In this document: one piece after another, positions 1 to 6,904 of the stretch
Numbering within the stretch: the stretch's first letter is position 1
How the letters are laid out: each line of letters opens with the position of its first letter
Translations under genes and position numbers: made by a program
Assembly (NCBI GenBank): GCA_964416755.1
Contig: CAYQFH010000055.1
Span: 1 to 16,676, forward strand
Direction of reading: 5' to 3'
DNA length: 16,676 nucleotides
Source: Thiopontia sp964416755
GTDB taxonomy: Bacteria; Pseudomonadota; Gammaproteobacteria; GCF-002020875
Notes under the pieces: generated by a model
Database searches by the model: none
Seen by the model: only the letters and a program-made list of their open reading frames with translations
What the model was told of the DNA's origin: nothing

Positions 1-1267
1 TGAGCCACTGCATTCGTTTGTTCGCCATCTTGATGCTGAACTGTGAAAAACGGGTAGTAACAGAATTGATTGCTCTTGAACTTCCAGCAACATCTGTTTT
101 GGTAAGGGGAGTCGCTATACTTGAAGAAGAATAGGTCCAGGTGAATTGAGTTGCTGCCAGATTGGCATTTGAAGTCACCGTCCCGGTAAATGTGTTTGCT
201 GCAATATCAATTGTGACAGACCCTGAAGCTGATGGTGTCAGGGTGGCTGTGTATACAGTCGATGAAGATGCACTGAATGAACTGATTGAGCCATTTGATA
301 TGGTTACATCTCCAGAAACAAACGTACTCGTTGCTTCCGAGGTTGTGAATGTAAGGGACAGTGTCGAATCATTGGAAGACCCACCTGAGGAGACCTCCGC
401 AGACGTAATAATTACTGTTGGACTGACCGAAAACTCTACCGAAATAGTACAGTCTGCTGTAATCGAAGAAGTTGTATAACTGGTACTGGTAATGCTACCG
501 CCACAAGTTGTTGAGGAAGAGACGAGGTCTACCGTATAACCGCTACTTGGTGAAAATGTATACGTTAATGTATCACTTGCTCCTGCTTCAACAACCTGTG
601 TTGTTGTTGAACTTGCCGATAAGATAGTGCTGGAAATGGTAGCCGTGCCGTTACTCCCAACAGTTGTTGTTGCTGTATAGCCATCCAAACCTACAGTGAA
701 CCCTGCCGTTCCAGAGGCAGCGCTCGTGATATCAAATGAAATTGACGTAAATGATCCCGTTAGCTGCACAGCAAAGCCATCTGAAACTAAATCACTTGCT
801 CCACTTGAGGTCACAGTATCTGATGATAAGCTATATGAACCACCTCCATTGGAATTTACCAAAGTTGTTGCGCTTTGCCCATTTCCTGAGAAATCCCAAG
901 TAGTACTGGAAGAGTCAGTATAGTTAAAAACCAGATAAGGATTGGTTACAGCCGATGAAAAAGTGATTGTGGTTGTTTGTACTGAACTTGTATATCCAAC
1001 ACTAATCCCATAATCATAGCGAGAATCGAGGGTATAACCACTCAAAATATTTGACCAACTGCCGGTAAAAACATCTCCCGAATTTCCATAGCTATATGTA
1101 GAAAAACTACTGACAGTCCTTGATGCTCCCAATTCTGCTCCACTACTGTAAGTCCCGGAAGTAATACCCCAGTCAATCGTAATAATGCTTGCTGCATAAG
1201 CGGATACAGGCAGTAGCAGCAATACAGTCAATAACCATTTATTAAAAAATCTGGAGCGCACTTTCAC
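1..1267 (-). CDS. Large secreted Ig-like adhesin, 3' end outside window
   Basis: The minus strand is open from a GTG at 1267 to the window edge (422 codons, no stop), so the C-terminus is missing. Residues 1-25 form a signal peptide: basic VKVRSRFFNKW, a Leu-rich core, and cleavage after AYA. The mature part is Ser/Thr/Gly-rich and beta-strand-like. Around residues 240-278 a segment with two cysteines (TTCGGS, ADCTIS) matches the divergent InlB-type bacterial repeat pattern. Around 280-375 there is a bacterial Ig-like (Big_12-like) domain ending in FTWTY. The last visible residues (TRFSQFSIKMANKRMQWL) resemble the linker before an autotransporter barrel, but that is inference. The start is uncertain: GTG 1267 or GTG 1261, both with a weak GAG ribosome site. 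It lies 4 nt after the 69-residue secreted ORF and is probably co-transcribed with it. Likely role: cell-surface adhesion. Confidence 0.8.
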   Translation of the reverse strand, partial: MKVRSRFFNKWLLTVLLLLPVSAYAASIITIDWGITSGTYSSGAELGASRTVSSFSTYSYGNSGDVFTGSWSNILSGYTLDSRYDYGISVGYTSSVQTTTITFSSAVTNPYLVFNYTDSSSTTWDFSGNGQSATTLVNSNGGGSYSLSSDTVTSSGASDLVSDGFAVQLTGSFTSISFDITSAASGTAGFTVGLDGYTATTTVGSNGTATISSTILSASSTTTQVVEAGASDTLTYTFSPSSGYTVDLVSSSTTCGGSITSTSYTTSSITADCTISVEFSVSPTVIITSAEVSSGGSSNDSTLSLTFTTSEATSTFVSGDVTISNGSISSFSASSSTVYTATLTPSASGSVTIDIAANTFTGTVTSNANLAATQFTWTYSSSSIATPLTKTDVAGSSRAINSVTTRFSQFSIKMANKRMQWL

Positions 1268-1271
1268 ATTC

Positions 1272-1481
1272 TCATAGTGAGTTATCTGCTATGACACCAG
1301 TTCTGGAATATGTAACCCCGACACTGGTAGTGCCAGAGATCGTTGCTGTGAATGTTGAGCTTGAAGTTGCTCCTTGCCATGTTACGTCATTGGCAGCTGA
1401 TATCATGGAGGTGTAACCAGCCAGAACCACTACAGCAAATAGAGATAAATTCTTTACAAGTGATTCCGAAAACCAAGACAC
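1272..1481 (-). CDS. Small secreted protein (69 aa), possibly truncated adhesin paralogue
   Basis: GTG at 1481 lies 5 nt after a good GGAGAG Shine-Dalgarno; a TTG one codon earlier is less well spaced. The N-terminus has a positively charged and hydrophobic signal segment (NLSLFAVVVLAGYTSMISAA), with cleavage likely after ISA or SAA. About 40 residues of Ser/Thr-rich beta sequence follow (VTWQGATSSSTFTATIS), then TGA. The mature part looks like the N-terminal strand region of a larger secreted protein, so it may be a remnant that lost its C-terminus, or a genuine small exported protein. No continuation is visible in another frame, because the next gene begins 4 nt later with its own signal peptide. 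Its promoter region carries the direct-repeat box at 1561-1579. Confidence 0.6.
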   Translation of the reverse strand: MSWFSESLVKNLSLFAVVVLAGYTSMISAANDVTWQGATSSSTFTATISGTTSVGVTYSRTGVIADNSL

Positions 1482-1537
1482 CAATACTCTCCAATGAGCC
1501 GCCTAATCAATATGGCTAAGATTGAATTTTGTGCGTT

Positions 1538-1579
1538 ATGTTAAAGATCTCGGAACCAGCAACATTACATAACCTTACA
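1538..1579 (-). promoter_or_regulatory. Response-regulator box plus -10 upstream of secreted genes
   Basis: The plus strand at 1561-1579 reads AACATTACATAACCTTACA: two TTACA half-sites (1565-1569, 1575-1579) on a 10-bp period, the arrangement bound by tandem OmpR/PhoB-family dimers. Read on the minus strand, a TAACAT -10 hexamer (1543-1538) lies 17 nt beyond the box, so the box occupies the -35 position, as in activator-dependent class II promoters. An identical 19-mer occurs at 2362-2380. Confidence 0.65.
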
Positions 1580-1609
1580 TTCAGATAAGCGCTTTCCTAT
1601 GACGCTCAC

Positions 1610-2296
1610 TTATAAGATCTGCAGCGACTGTGTAAGCTGATATCCCTTTCCGCGAATGGATTTGATGTCAAATGTTTCACCCCCCACCTCTCTCAGCTTC
1701 TTGCGCAGTCGGGTGACTCTAACCATCAATGCACCCTTGCTGAAAGCCTCATCGTCCATACCAAACAGTGCTGCCAGCTCTCCTGTCTCCAACAGGCCGG
1801 AAGGGGTTCTGGCATAGGCGATCAACACTGTCGCTTCGCTCTCCTGCAGCGCAGCCATCCCTTTCGGACCGGTCAGCTGGTTTCGCTCCATATCGATAGC
1901 AAAATGTAGATGCCGTTTCCCCCCACCTAATCTTCTGCTCAGAGATTCAATCGCCGCCAGCAGTGCCTCCACAGCAACCGGCTTGGTCATATAGATATCC
2001 GCTCCACTGGCATAACCGTTTGCCACATCCTCATCCGAGCCACGCGCAGTGGCCATGATGATCCCTGCCAGCGGCTGAGTCTGACGAATCCGTTTGGTCA
2101 GACTGATGCCATCTTCTCCGGGTAAGTTCAGGTCGATAATGAAGACATCAATCTTCTCCCCTTTCATCAGATAGTCGATATCTTCCGCATATGCGACCGC
2201 AAATACCTGATGCCCTGCCTCTCTCAGCACACTCGCCGTAACTTCGCGCAGGGTCTCATGGTCTTCAACAATGGCGATGTTCAAAGAGGTTTTCAT
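1610..2296 (-). CDS. OmpR/PhoB-family response regulator
   Basis: A 228-residue two-component regulator. The receiver domain (about 5-120) shows the acidic pair E11-D12 (IVEDHE), phosphoacceptor D55 (FIIDLNLPGEDG), a conserved Thr in MATARGSDED and the Lys of MTKP. The C-terminal winged helix (about 130-225) contains the recognition-helix region MVRVTRLRKKLREVGG and the wing sequence IKSIRGKGYQL, typical of OmpR/PhoB proteins. It is divergent from the histidine kinase at 2390, with only 93 bp between, which makes the two cognate partners. A tandem TTACA box lies in that gap and again in front of the secreted genes downstream, so autoregulation and control of the adhesin are likely. The ATG has no clear Shine-Dalgarno. 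The signal sensed is unknown. Confidence 0.9.
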   Translation of the reverse strand: MKTSLNIAIVEDHETLREVTASVLREAGHQVFAVAYAEDIDYLMKGEKIDVFIIDLNLPGEDGISLTKRIRQTQPLAGIIMATARGSDEDVANGYASGADIYMTKPVAVEALLAAIESLSRRLGGGKRHLHFAIDMERNQLTGPKGMAALQESEATVLIAYARTPSGLLETGELAALFGMDDEAFSKGALMVRVTRLRKKLREVGGETFDIKSIRGKGYQLTQSLQIL

Positions 2297-2337
2297 GGTT
2301 GAAATTGGCTGATCAATGTTGGATATTGATGCAGGAC

Positions 2338-2380
2338 ATTCTATTCAGGTCTACCACCAATAACATTACATAACCTTACA
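2338..2380 (-). promoter_or_regulatory. Response-regulator box plus -10 in the kinase/regulator gap
   Basis: Positions 2362-2380 repeat the same 19-mer (AACATTACATAACCTTACA) found at 1561-1579. On the minus strand a TAGAAT -10 (2343-2338) lies 18 nt downstream of the box, almost the spacing seen at the other copy (17 nt), and drives the regulator gene. On the plus strand the box ends only 9 nt before the kinase ATG, so bound regulator might repress kinase expression. Confidence 0.65.
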
Positions 2381-2389
2381 CACCAGAAA

Positions 2390-4081
2390 ATGTCCGTACC
2401 ACTGAATACAGAGCCCCCCGCTTTTCTGCAACAGCGGGATCGCTCCCAGCGAGAGAAACGAATCTACCTCATTAGTGCAACACTGCTCTGTATCGGAGTG
2501 ACTGTGGCTGCAGTGTGGGACCTCTACAGCTCCCGGCAACAACTTCTTGAGACAGAGAGGAGGCAATCGGAGTCCACCGTATTTCTGCTTTCAGAATGGA
2601 TATCCGGGGCCTTCCGAGAGATTGACCATGCAGTCAGAACACTGGTCGCCAAGGTTGAGCCTTCCGATTTTGATATGACCAATGTAGGCAACAGCCGGCA
2701 CAAGGCGCTGATGCAGTTTCTGAAAGAGCAACATGCCACACTGCCCCACTCCAGTGAGATGGGATATATCAACAATCAATGCATCATTACCCATGCCGTA
2801 TTCAACAAGGTGGGGCTCGATCTCAGTTTCAGGGAGTACTGTGCTGCGATGCGGGATTTCCCACAGAGAGATCACTACATCTCGAAACTGATCTGGGGAA
2901 GTCTGGAACGCTTCGCCACGCTCTATATGCGCAAGGTTCGAGATGAAGAAGGAAATTTTGTTGGCTTTGCCACCACCGTACTCCAGCTCTCCTTCTTTCA
3001 GCAGTGGCTTGATCGGGTAGAACCTAGAGCCTTGAACACCCTTGCCATCACCAATCTGGAGGGGCGCCTGCTGGCCCGTACCCCGAGAGCGGATGAGCTA
3101 CTGGGCAAGGAGGTTTCAGACCGAACCTTTCAGGCGCTGATTCAGAAAGGAAGCGATAACGTTCATTACGAGGAACCCACCTCTTCCGACAACAAGGGCC
3201 GCTTGGTCTATTTTTCCCGAGTACCCAATCTACCCTTCATCGTTACCATCCGTTCGGACAAGGATGCACTGTTGGCCCCCTGGAACAACAAGATGATTGG
3301 TTATGTGATTGCTCTGATCATGATCTGGGGATTGAGTATTGTCACTGTGCGTAAACACTTCAGCACACTCGACCAGGCCAGCGAATTATATGCTTTTGCT
3401 CAACTGGAGCAGCGCAAGAATGAGGAGCAGTCCCGTTTTCTGGCCATGCTGGGCCATGAGCTGAAAACCCCACTGGCAGTGGTGCGGATGGTATTGGGGA
3501 GTAAAAAACCGACCCACACACTGATTCAGAAGGCGGAGCGCTCCATCGATGAGATGGACTGCATCATTATCACCAGTCAGGAGGTTGGGCGCATGGAATC
3601 TGGCGTGGTCCAATTGAAACCCGCTAAATGCCAACTGGATCAGATACTGAAGGACATTATCTCTGCCATCCATACCTTGATACCAGTTCAGCTCTCTGTA
3701 TCACACCCAACCACAATCTATACTGACTGCTCGATGCTACGCATCATTCTCTCCAATCTGCTCGATAATGCCGCCAAGTATGGTGATGCTGAACGGCCCA
3801 TCGAAATCAAACTGATCCACTCCGAGGATGGACAAGATATCGAGTTATCCATCTCCAATTTCCCCGGTACAGTGGGATGGCCTGATAAAGATCGGATTTT
3901 TGAAAAGTATTACCGTAGCCCTGAGGCACATCGATTCAGTGGCTCAGGGCTAGGGCTTTATCTGGTATCCGGGTTTTGCAACATGATTGGCGCACAACTG
4001 GCATACCAACCGACAGAGGAGCAGATCTGTTTCACACTGCTGCTACCATCGAACATCAATGATAAATCAAACATGCACTAA
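2390..4081 (+). CDS. Membrane sensor histidine kinase
   Basis: A 563-residue kinase. There is a transmembrane helix at about 25-44, a periplasmic sensor of about 255 residues resembling dCache/PDC-type domains (not assignable further), and a second helix at about 303-320. The dimerisation/phosphoacceptor helix follows with H356 in FLAMLGHELKTPLAVV, then the ATPase domain with an N-box (SNLLDNAAKYG, N456/N460), F-box (IFEKYYRS) and G2 box (GSGLGLYLV). The G1 DxGxG motif is not recognisable: the expected place reads LSISNFPGTVGWPDK, so the usual Asp is replaced by Asn or shifted. It is divergent from the response regulator and presumably phosphorylates it. There is no strong ribosome site before ATG 2390 (CCAGAAAATG). 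Confidence 0.9.
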   Translation: MSVPLNTEPPAFLQQRDRSQREKRIYLISATLLCIGVTVAAVWDLYSSRQQLLETERRQSESTVFLLSEWISGAFREIDHAVRTLVAKVEPSDFDMTNVGNSRHKALMQFLKEQHATLPHSSEMGYINNQCIITHAVFNKVGLDLSFREYCAAMRDFPQRDHYISKLIWGSLERFATLYMRKVRDEEGNFVGFATTVLQLSFFQQWLDRVEPRALNTLAITNLEGRLLARTPRADELLGKEVSDRTFQALIQKGSDNVHYEEPTSSDNKGRLVYFSRVPNLPFIVTIRSDKDALLAPWNNKMIGYVIALIMIWGLSIVTVRKHFSTLDQASELYAFAQLEQRKNEEQSRFLAMLGHELKTPLAVVRMVLGSKKPTHTLIQKAERSIDEMDCIIITSQEVGRMESGVVQLKPAKCQLDQILKDIISAIHTLIPVQLSVSHPTTIYTDCSMLRIILSNLLDNAAKYGDAERPIEIKLIHSEDGQDIELSISNFPGTVGWPDKDRIFEKYYRSPEAHRFSGSGLGLYLVSGFCNMIGAQLAYQPTEEQICFTLLLPSNINDKSNMH

Positions 4082-4135
4082 ATAGCCTCGAGCCATGCAG
4101 TCTGAGCAGTAGTATGCAGTGTCATTACTACTCTC

Positions 4136-4372
4136 TCAGCTACTGTGTGAACCATCACAAAATGGGCTGCTTCCAGTTTTCCTGCAACCACAGAGGTAGA
4201 CGGTTTCACTCTTCTCTGCAGTGAAGGCAACAGGATGAAACTCTGTTCCCTGATGAGCACCATCGCAGAACGGTTGTGTCTTGCTCTTGCCACAGGAGCA
4301 CCAGTAGTACTCCTTACCGGCCTCCACTTCGACTGCATACGGGTTGTTTTGTGTGCTGATTGGTTCTGACAT
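4136..4372 (-). CDS. Double CDGSH iron-sulfur protein
   Basis: A 78-residue protein with two CDGSH-type [2Fe-2S] motifs: C25-x-C27 with C36-DGA-H40, and C61-x-C63 with C72-DGS-H76. Each motif gives the 3Cys/1His ligand set known from mitoNEET-type proteins; bacterial tandem versions are soluble monomers that bind two clusters. The first motif reads CDGAH instead of CDGSH, a common variant. The start at 4372 (MSEPIS) was chosen because AGGAG lies 8 nt upstream; the 12 extra upstream codons have no ribosome site. It follows the pirin gene by 87 nt in the same direction, so the two are probably co-transcribed as a redox or stress-related pair. The substrate or electron partner is unknown. Confidence 0.93.
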   Translation of the reverse strand: MSEPISTQNNPYAVEVEAGKEYYWCSCGKSKTQPFCDGAHQGTEFHPVAFTAEKSETVYLCGCRKTGSSPFCDGSHSS

Positions 4373-4459
4373 TTTGCTTCTCCTGTTATTGATGTCTGTT
4401 TTGTACACTCTGAATGTATTTGTAATCCCGTCCCTCTTCTTACCAGTGAGGGAGTGCTG

Positions 4460-5290
4460 CTATTGCACCAGGCAACCCTTCTGGTAATCATCAATGGCCT
4501 GATTGATCTCCTCCATTGTATTCATCACAAAGGGGCCATGCTGCACGACTGGCTCACCAATCGGTCTGCCGCTGCAGAGGATCAACCGCGCCCCTTGCTC
4601 ACCAGCCAATAACTGCATCTCTTCACTGTTACCGATGGTGACAAGCGTGTGTTCCACAATGGTCTGCTCCTGCAGTTCCACTGTCCCTTCAAACAGATAG
4701 ACAAATCCCTGGTGGTCACGTGGTGCCATGTGGCTAAACGGCTGCCCCGGTTCAATTTTGATATCCAGGTAGTGGACATCGGTGATCTCATCCTGAATCG
4801 GTGCATGCTCAGATCGATAGGCTCCCACCAGCAGCTTTACCCGGTACCCCTCATACTCAATAACGGGAAAAGCATCCACCGGATACTCCTGATAACCGGG
4901 CTCATCCATCTTGTGGAGTGCCGGGAGGTTTATCCAAAGCTGAATGCCGCGCAGGAGGCCACTCTCCTGCTGTGGCATCTCGGCATGGATCACCCCGCTC
5001 GCTGCTTTCATCCACTGTGCTGCACCGGGTCCAAGCACTCCCTGATTACCCATGCTGTCTCTGTGCTCTGAGTAACCATCCAGCAGGTAAGAGAAGGTAT
5101 TGAATCCACGATGGGGGTGTTCTGGAAAACCAGCGATGTACTCTTCCGGGTTGTCACTGCCAAAGAAGTCAAACATCAGAAAGGGGTCAAGCTGCCTCAA
5201 TGCCGGAATGCCAATGGCCCGGCGGACGGTAACCCCATCTCCTTCCGGCACCCGCATTGCCGATATTATTGTACCTGTTGCACATGTCAT
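4460..5290 (-). CDS. Pirin family protein (cupin, quercetinase-like)
   Basis: A 276-residue bicupin of normal pirin length. The metal ligands are visible: H58 and H60 in FPEHPHRGFNTF, and H102 and E104 in GVIHAEMP, matching the His-His-His-Glu set of pirins. Bacterial members such as YhhW oxidise quercetin in vitro, but their real substrates are mostly unknown. The start ATG is preceded by AGGAG at good spacing. A LysR regulator is encoded divergently 108 bp away, a frequent pirin neighbourhood, and the CDGSH gene follows downstream. Confidence 0.93.
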   Translation of the reverse strand: MTCATGTIISAMRVPEGDGVTVRRAIGIPALRQLDPFLMFDFFGSDNPEEYIAGFPEHPHRGFNTFSYLLDGYSEHRDSMGNQGVLGPGAAQWMKAASGVIHAEMPQQESGLLRGIQLWINLPALHKMDEPGYQEYPVDAFPVIEYEGYRVKLLVGAYRSEHAPIQDEITDVHYLDIKIEPGQPFSHMAPRDHQGFVYLFEGTVELQEQTIVEHTLVTIGNSEEMQLLAGEQGARLILCSGRPIGEPVVQHGPFVMNTMEEINQAIDDYQKGCLVQ

Positions 5291-5373
5291 GATTCTGCTC
5301 CTGAATAACCTATACTTTCACTCTATCATTATGGTTGCTAAAAACATAATAAACAGTGAAAATATCAAATAAC

Positions 5374-5392
5374 TGTTCTCAAAAATGGAACA
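5374..5392. promoter_or_regulatory. LysR-type operator in the pirin/lysR gap
   Basis: TGTTC at 5374-5378 and GAACA at 5388-5392 form a perfect inverted repeat around a 9-bp centre (TCAAAAATG), containing the T-N11-A core typical of LysR-family sites. It ends 6 bp before the lysR ATG, fitting autorepression combined with control of the divergent pirin gene. Confidence 0.6.
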
Positions 5393-5398
5393 ATAATC

Positions 5399-6307
5399 AT
5401 GGATCGTTTTGAAAACATGACCACCTTTGTACAAGTGGTCCACGCCGGTACTCTGAGTGCAGCAGCTGAACAGATGAATGTAGCCAAATCTGCGGTCAGT
5501 CGCCGTCTGAAAGAGCTCGAGACCCATCTTGGCGTGGAGCTTTTTCACCGTACCACTCGCAAACTCCATTTGACCGATACCGGGAGCGCCTTCTATCAAC
5601 AATCGACCCGCATTCTGGAAGATCTCATCGAAGCAGAGCAGGCCACTTCGCAAGCCCACACCACGCTGCAGGGGCAGCTTCGGGTCGCACTGCCGAGCAG
5701 CTTTGGTCAGATGCACATGGGGGCTGCAATCAATGAGTTTCTGCAGCAACACCCAAAGGTTCATTTCGATCTCGACTTCAATGATCGTCAGCTGGATCTG
5801 ATTGAGGAGGGGTTTGATCTGGCAATCCGCATCGCCGATCTACCCGACTCCAGCCTGATTGCTCGCCGTCTGGCACCGGTCCGTCATGTAGTCTGTGCCA
5901 GTCCTGAATATCTGTCCCGATATAGCACCCCACAAAACCCAGATGCACTGATTAACCACCACTGTCTGCTCTTCAATCTGCTACAGGATCAGAAAAGCTG
6001 GCACTTTGAGGATACCGATGGCCGAACAATCAGCGCCAAGGTCACCCCCTACCTGAAGGCAGGCAGCGGCGAATATCTGCGTGATGCTGCCGTTGCCGGT
6101 ATGGGGATCACCTACCTCCCCACCTTCATCGTCTACCGGGAACTTCAGCAAGGCAGCCTGGTTCCGGTTCTGAGCGACTACACCCACACCTCGATTAATG
6201 CTTATGCTATCTATCCCCAGACCCGTCACCTCTCACAACGGGTGCGCCGCTTTGTTGATTTCCTGCTGGAGCGGTTCAAGGGGGAACCCTACTGGGATCA
6301 ATATTGA
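5399..6307 (+). CDS. LysR-family transcriptional regulator
   Basis: A 302-residue regulator of standard LysR length. The N-terminal winged helix-turn-helix (about 1-60) reads FVQVVHAGTLSAAAEQMNVAKSAVSRRLKELETHLGVELFHRTTR, shown here only to identify the family. The effector-binding domain (about 90-295) begins at LRVALPSSFG and includes DLAIRIADLPDSSL, a pattern of the subgroup that controls small redox enzymes. It is divergent from pirin with a T-N11-A palindrome between them, so pirin (and CDGSH) is the likely target. The ribosome site is weak (GGAA about 8 nt upstream). The effector is unknown. Confidence 0.93.
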   Translation: MDRFENMTTFVQVVHAGTLSAAAEQMNVAKSAVSRRLKELETHLGVELFHRTTRKLHLTDTGSAFYQQSTRILEDLIEAEQATSQAHTTLQGQLRVALPSSFGQMHMGAAINEFLQQHPKVHFDLDFNDRQLDLIEEGFDLAIRIADLPDSSLIARRLAPVRHVVCASPEYLSRYSTPQNPDALINHHCLLFNLLQDQKSWHFEDTDGRTISAKVTPYLKAGSGEYLRDAAVAGMGITYLPTFIVYRELQQGSLVPVLSDYTHTSINAYAIYPQTRHLSQRVRRFVDFLLERFKGEPYWDQY

Positions 6308-6322
6308 TTCGGTTACCCTCTA

Positions 6323-6344
6323 TATTCAACCAATCACTTGAATA
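6323..6344. promoter_or_regulatory. Inverted repeat upstream of the sulfur-globule-like gene
   Basis: TATTCAA (6323-6329), 8 bp, then TTGAATA (6338-6344): a perfect 7-bp inverted repeat. TATTCAA recurs at 6387-6393 overlapping the -35 region, within the small palindrome TTGA-TAT-TCAA. It is AT-rich and has no T-tract, so it reads as an operator rather than as a terminator for the LysR gene. Confidence 0.4.
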
Positions 6345-6382
6345 ACATAAATTACACTTATCCTTGAGCAAAAACATCTATT

Positions 6383-6410
6383 TTGATATTCAATAATTTT
6401 CTTGTACAAT
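6383..6410 (+). promoter_or_regulatory. Strong sigma-70 promoter of the globule-like gene
   Basis: -35 TTGATA (6383-6388), 16-bp spacer, -10 TACAAT (6405-6410), close to consensus. This predicts transcription starting near 6417, giving a leader of about 53 nt. Confidence 0.7.
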
Positions 6411-6420
6411 AGTCGCCATT

Positions 6421-6444
6421 GTTGAGGAGAACAGCTCTCCCAAC
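6421..6444 (+). promoter_or_regulatory. 5'-terminal mRNA stem-loop
   Basis: GTTG-A-GGAGA / ACAGC loop / TCTCC-CAAC forms a 9-bp stem with one bulged A, starting within a few bases of the predicted transcription start. 5'-terminal stems like this (ompA type) protect abundant mRNAs from RNase E. The Shine-Dalgarno (GAGGA, 6461-6465) lies outside the stem. Confidence 0.55.
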
Positions 6445-6469
6445 CCCAATTTAAACTTTTGAGGACATT

Positions 6470-6799
6470 ATGATGAAAAAGACTATCGCTACTATCGCTC
6501 TCGTTGCTTTTGCTTCCAGCGCTTCTGCTTTCTTCGGTGGAGACGACAACCAGTCTGGTTACGGTACCGGTGCTGCTGACGGCGCTTTTGACGGTAAGGG
6601 TCGCGGCGCTGCTGCTGGTAAGGGCGACGCTGAGGGTAACTTCAGCATGACTGTAAACGCTGCTGGTAAGGGTTCTTCTGACATGCAGACTGACATGGAC
6701 GTCGCTGAGAATGCACGTTTCGACGGTAAGAGTGACCTGCGCACCGAGAACGTTGCCTATCACCCATACATGGCTGCTCCTGTAGCTCCTGCCAAGTAA
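6470..6799 (+). CDS. Small secreted Gly/Ala/Asp protein, sulfur-globule-protein-like
   Basis: A 109-residue exported protein. The signal peptide is MMKKTIATIALVAFASSASA, with an AxA-type cleavage before FFGG. The mature part is low-complexity and rich in Gly, Ala and Asp (GYGTGAADGAFDGKGRG, GKGDAEGNFSMTVNAAGKG), ending in YHPYMAAPVAPAK. The composition and the DAxGNFSM/N-type core resemble the envelope proteins of periplasmic sulfur globules in sulfur-oxidising gammaproteobacteria; this is a resemblance, not proof. Codon use is very biased (GCT, GGT, GAC), and together with a near-consensus promoter, a 5' stem-loop and a strong terminator it indicates very high expression as a monocistronic mRNA. 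The start may be the second ATG (6473), which has better spacing from GAGGA. Confidence 0.75.
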   Translation: MMKKTIATIALVAFASSASAFFGGDDNQSGYGTGAADGAFDGKGRGAAAGKGDAEGNFSMTVNAAGKGSSDMQTDMDVAENARFDGKSDLRTENVAYHPYMAAPVAPAK

Positions 6800-6826
6800 A
6801 GTTTAGTCCTCAGACTACACTTGGAA

Positions 6827-6856
6827 AGCCCCGGCATTGATTGCCGGGGCTTTTTT
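6827..6856 (+). terminator. Rho-independent terminator
   Basis: Perfect 10-bp stem AGCCCCGGCA (6827-6836) / TGCCGGGGCT (6842-6851), loop TTGAT, followed by six Ts. It ends the globule-like transcript. Confidence 0.92.
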
Positions 6857-6904
6857 GTGCCTGAAAAAACTGATCAGAGGGAACTGATCTCTCTGAACTC
6901 TATT

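Noticed and set aside
162..923. Plus-strand ORFs opposite the adhesin
   Set aside because: They are shadows: the minus frame is continuous with a signal peptide and recognisable Ig-like domains.
4438..4480. Inverted repeat CCCTC/GAGGG between pirin and the CDGSH gene
   Set aside because: No T-tract follows, so it is not a convincing terminator, and the stem is short.
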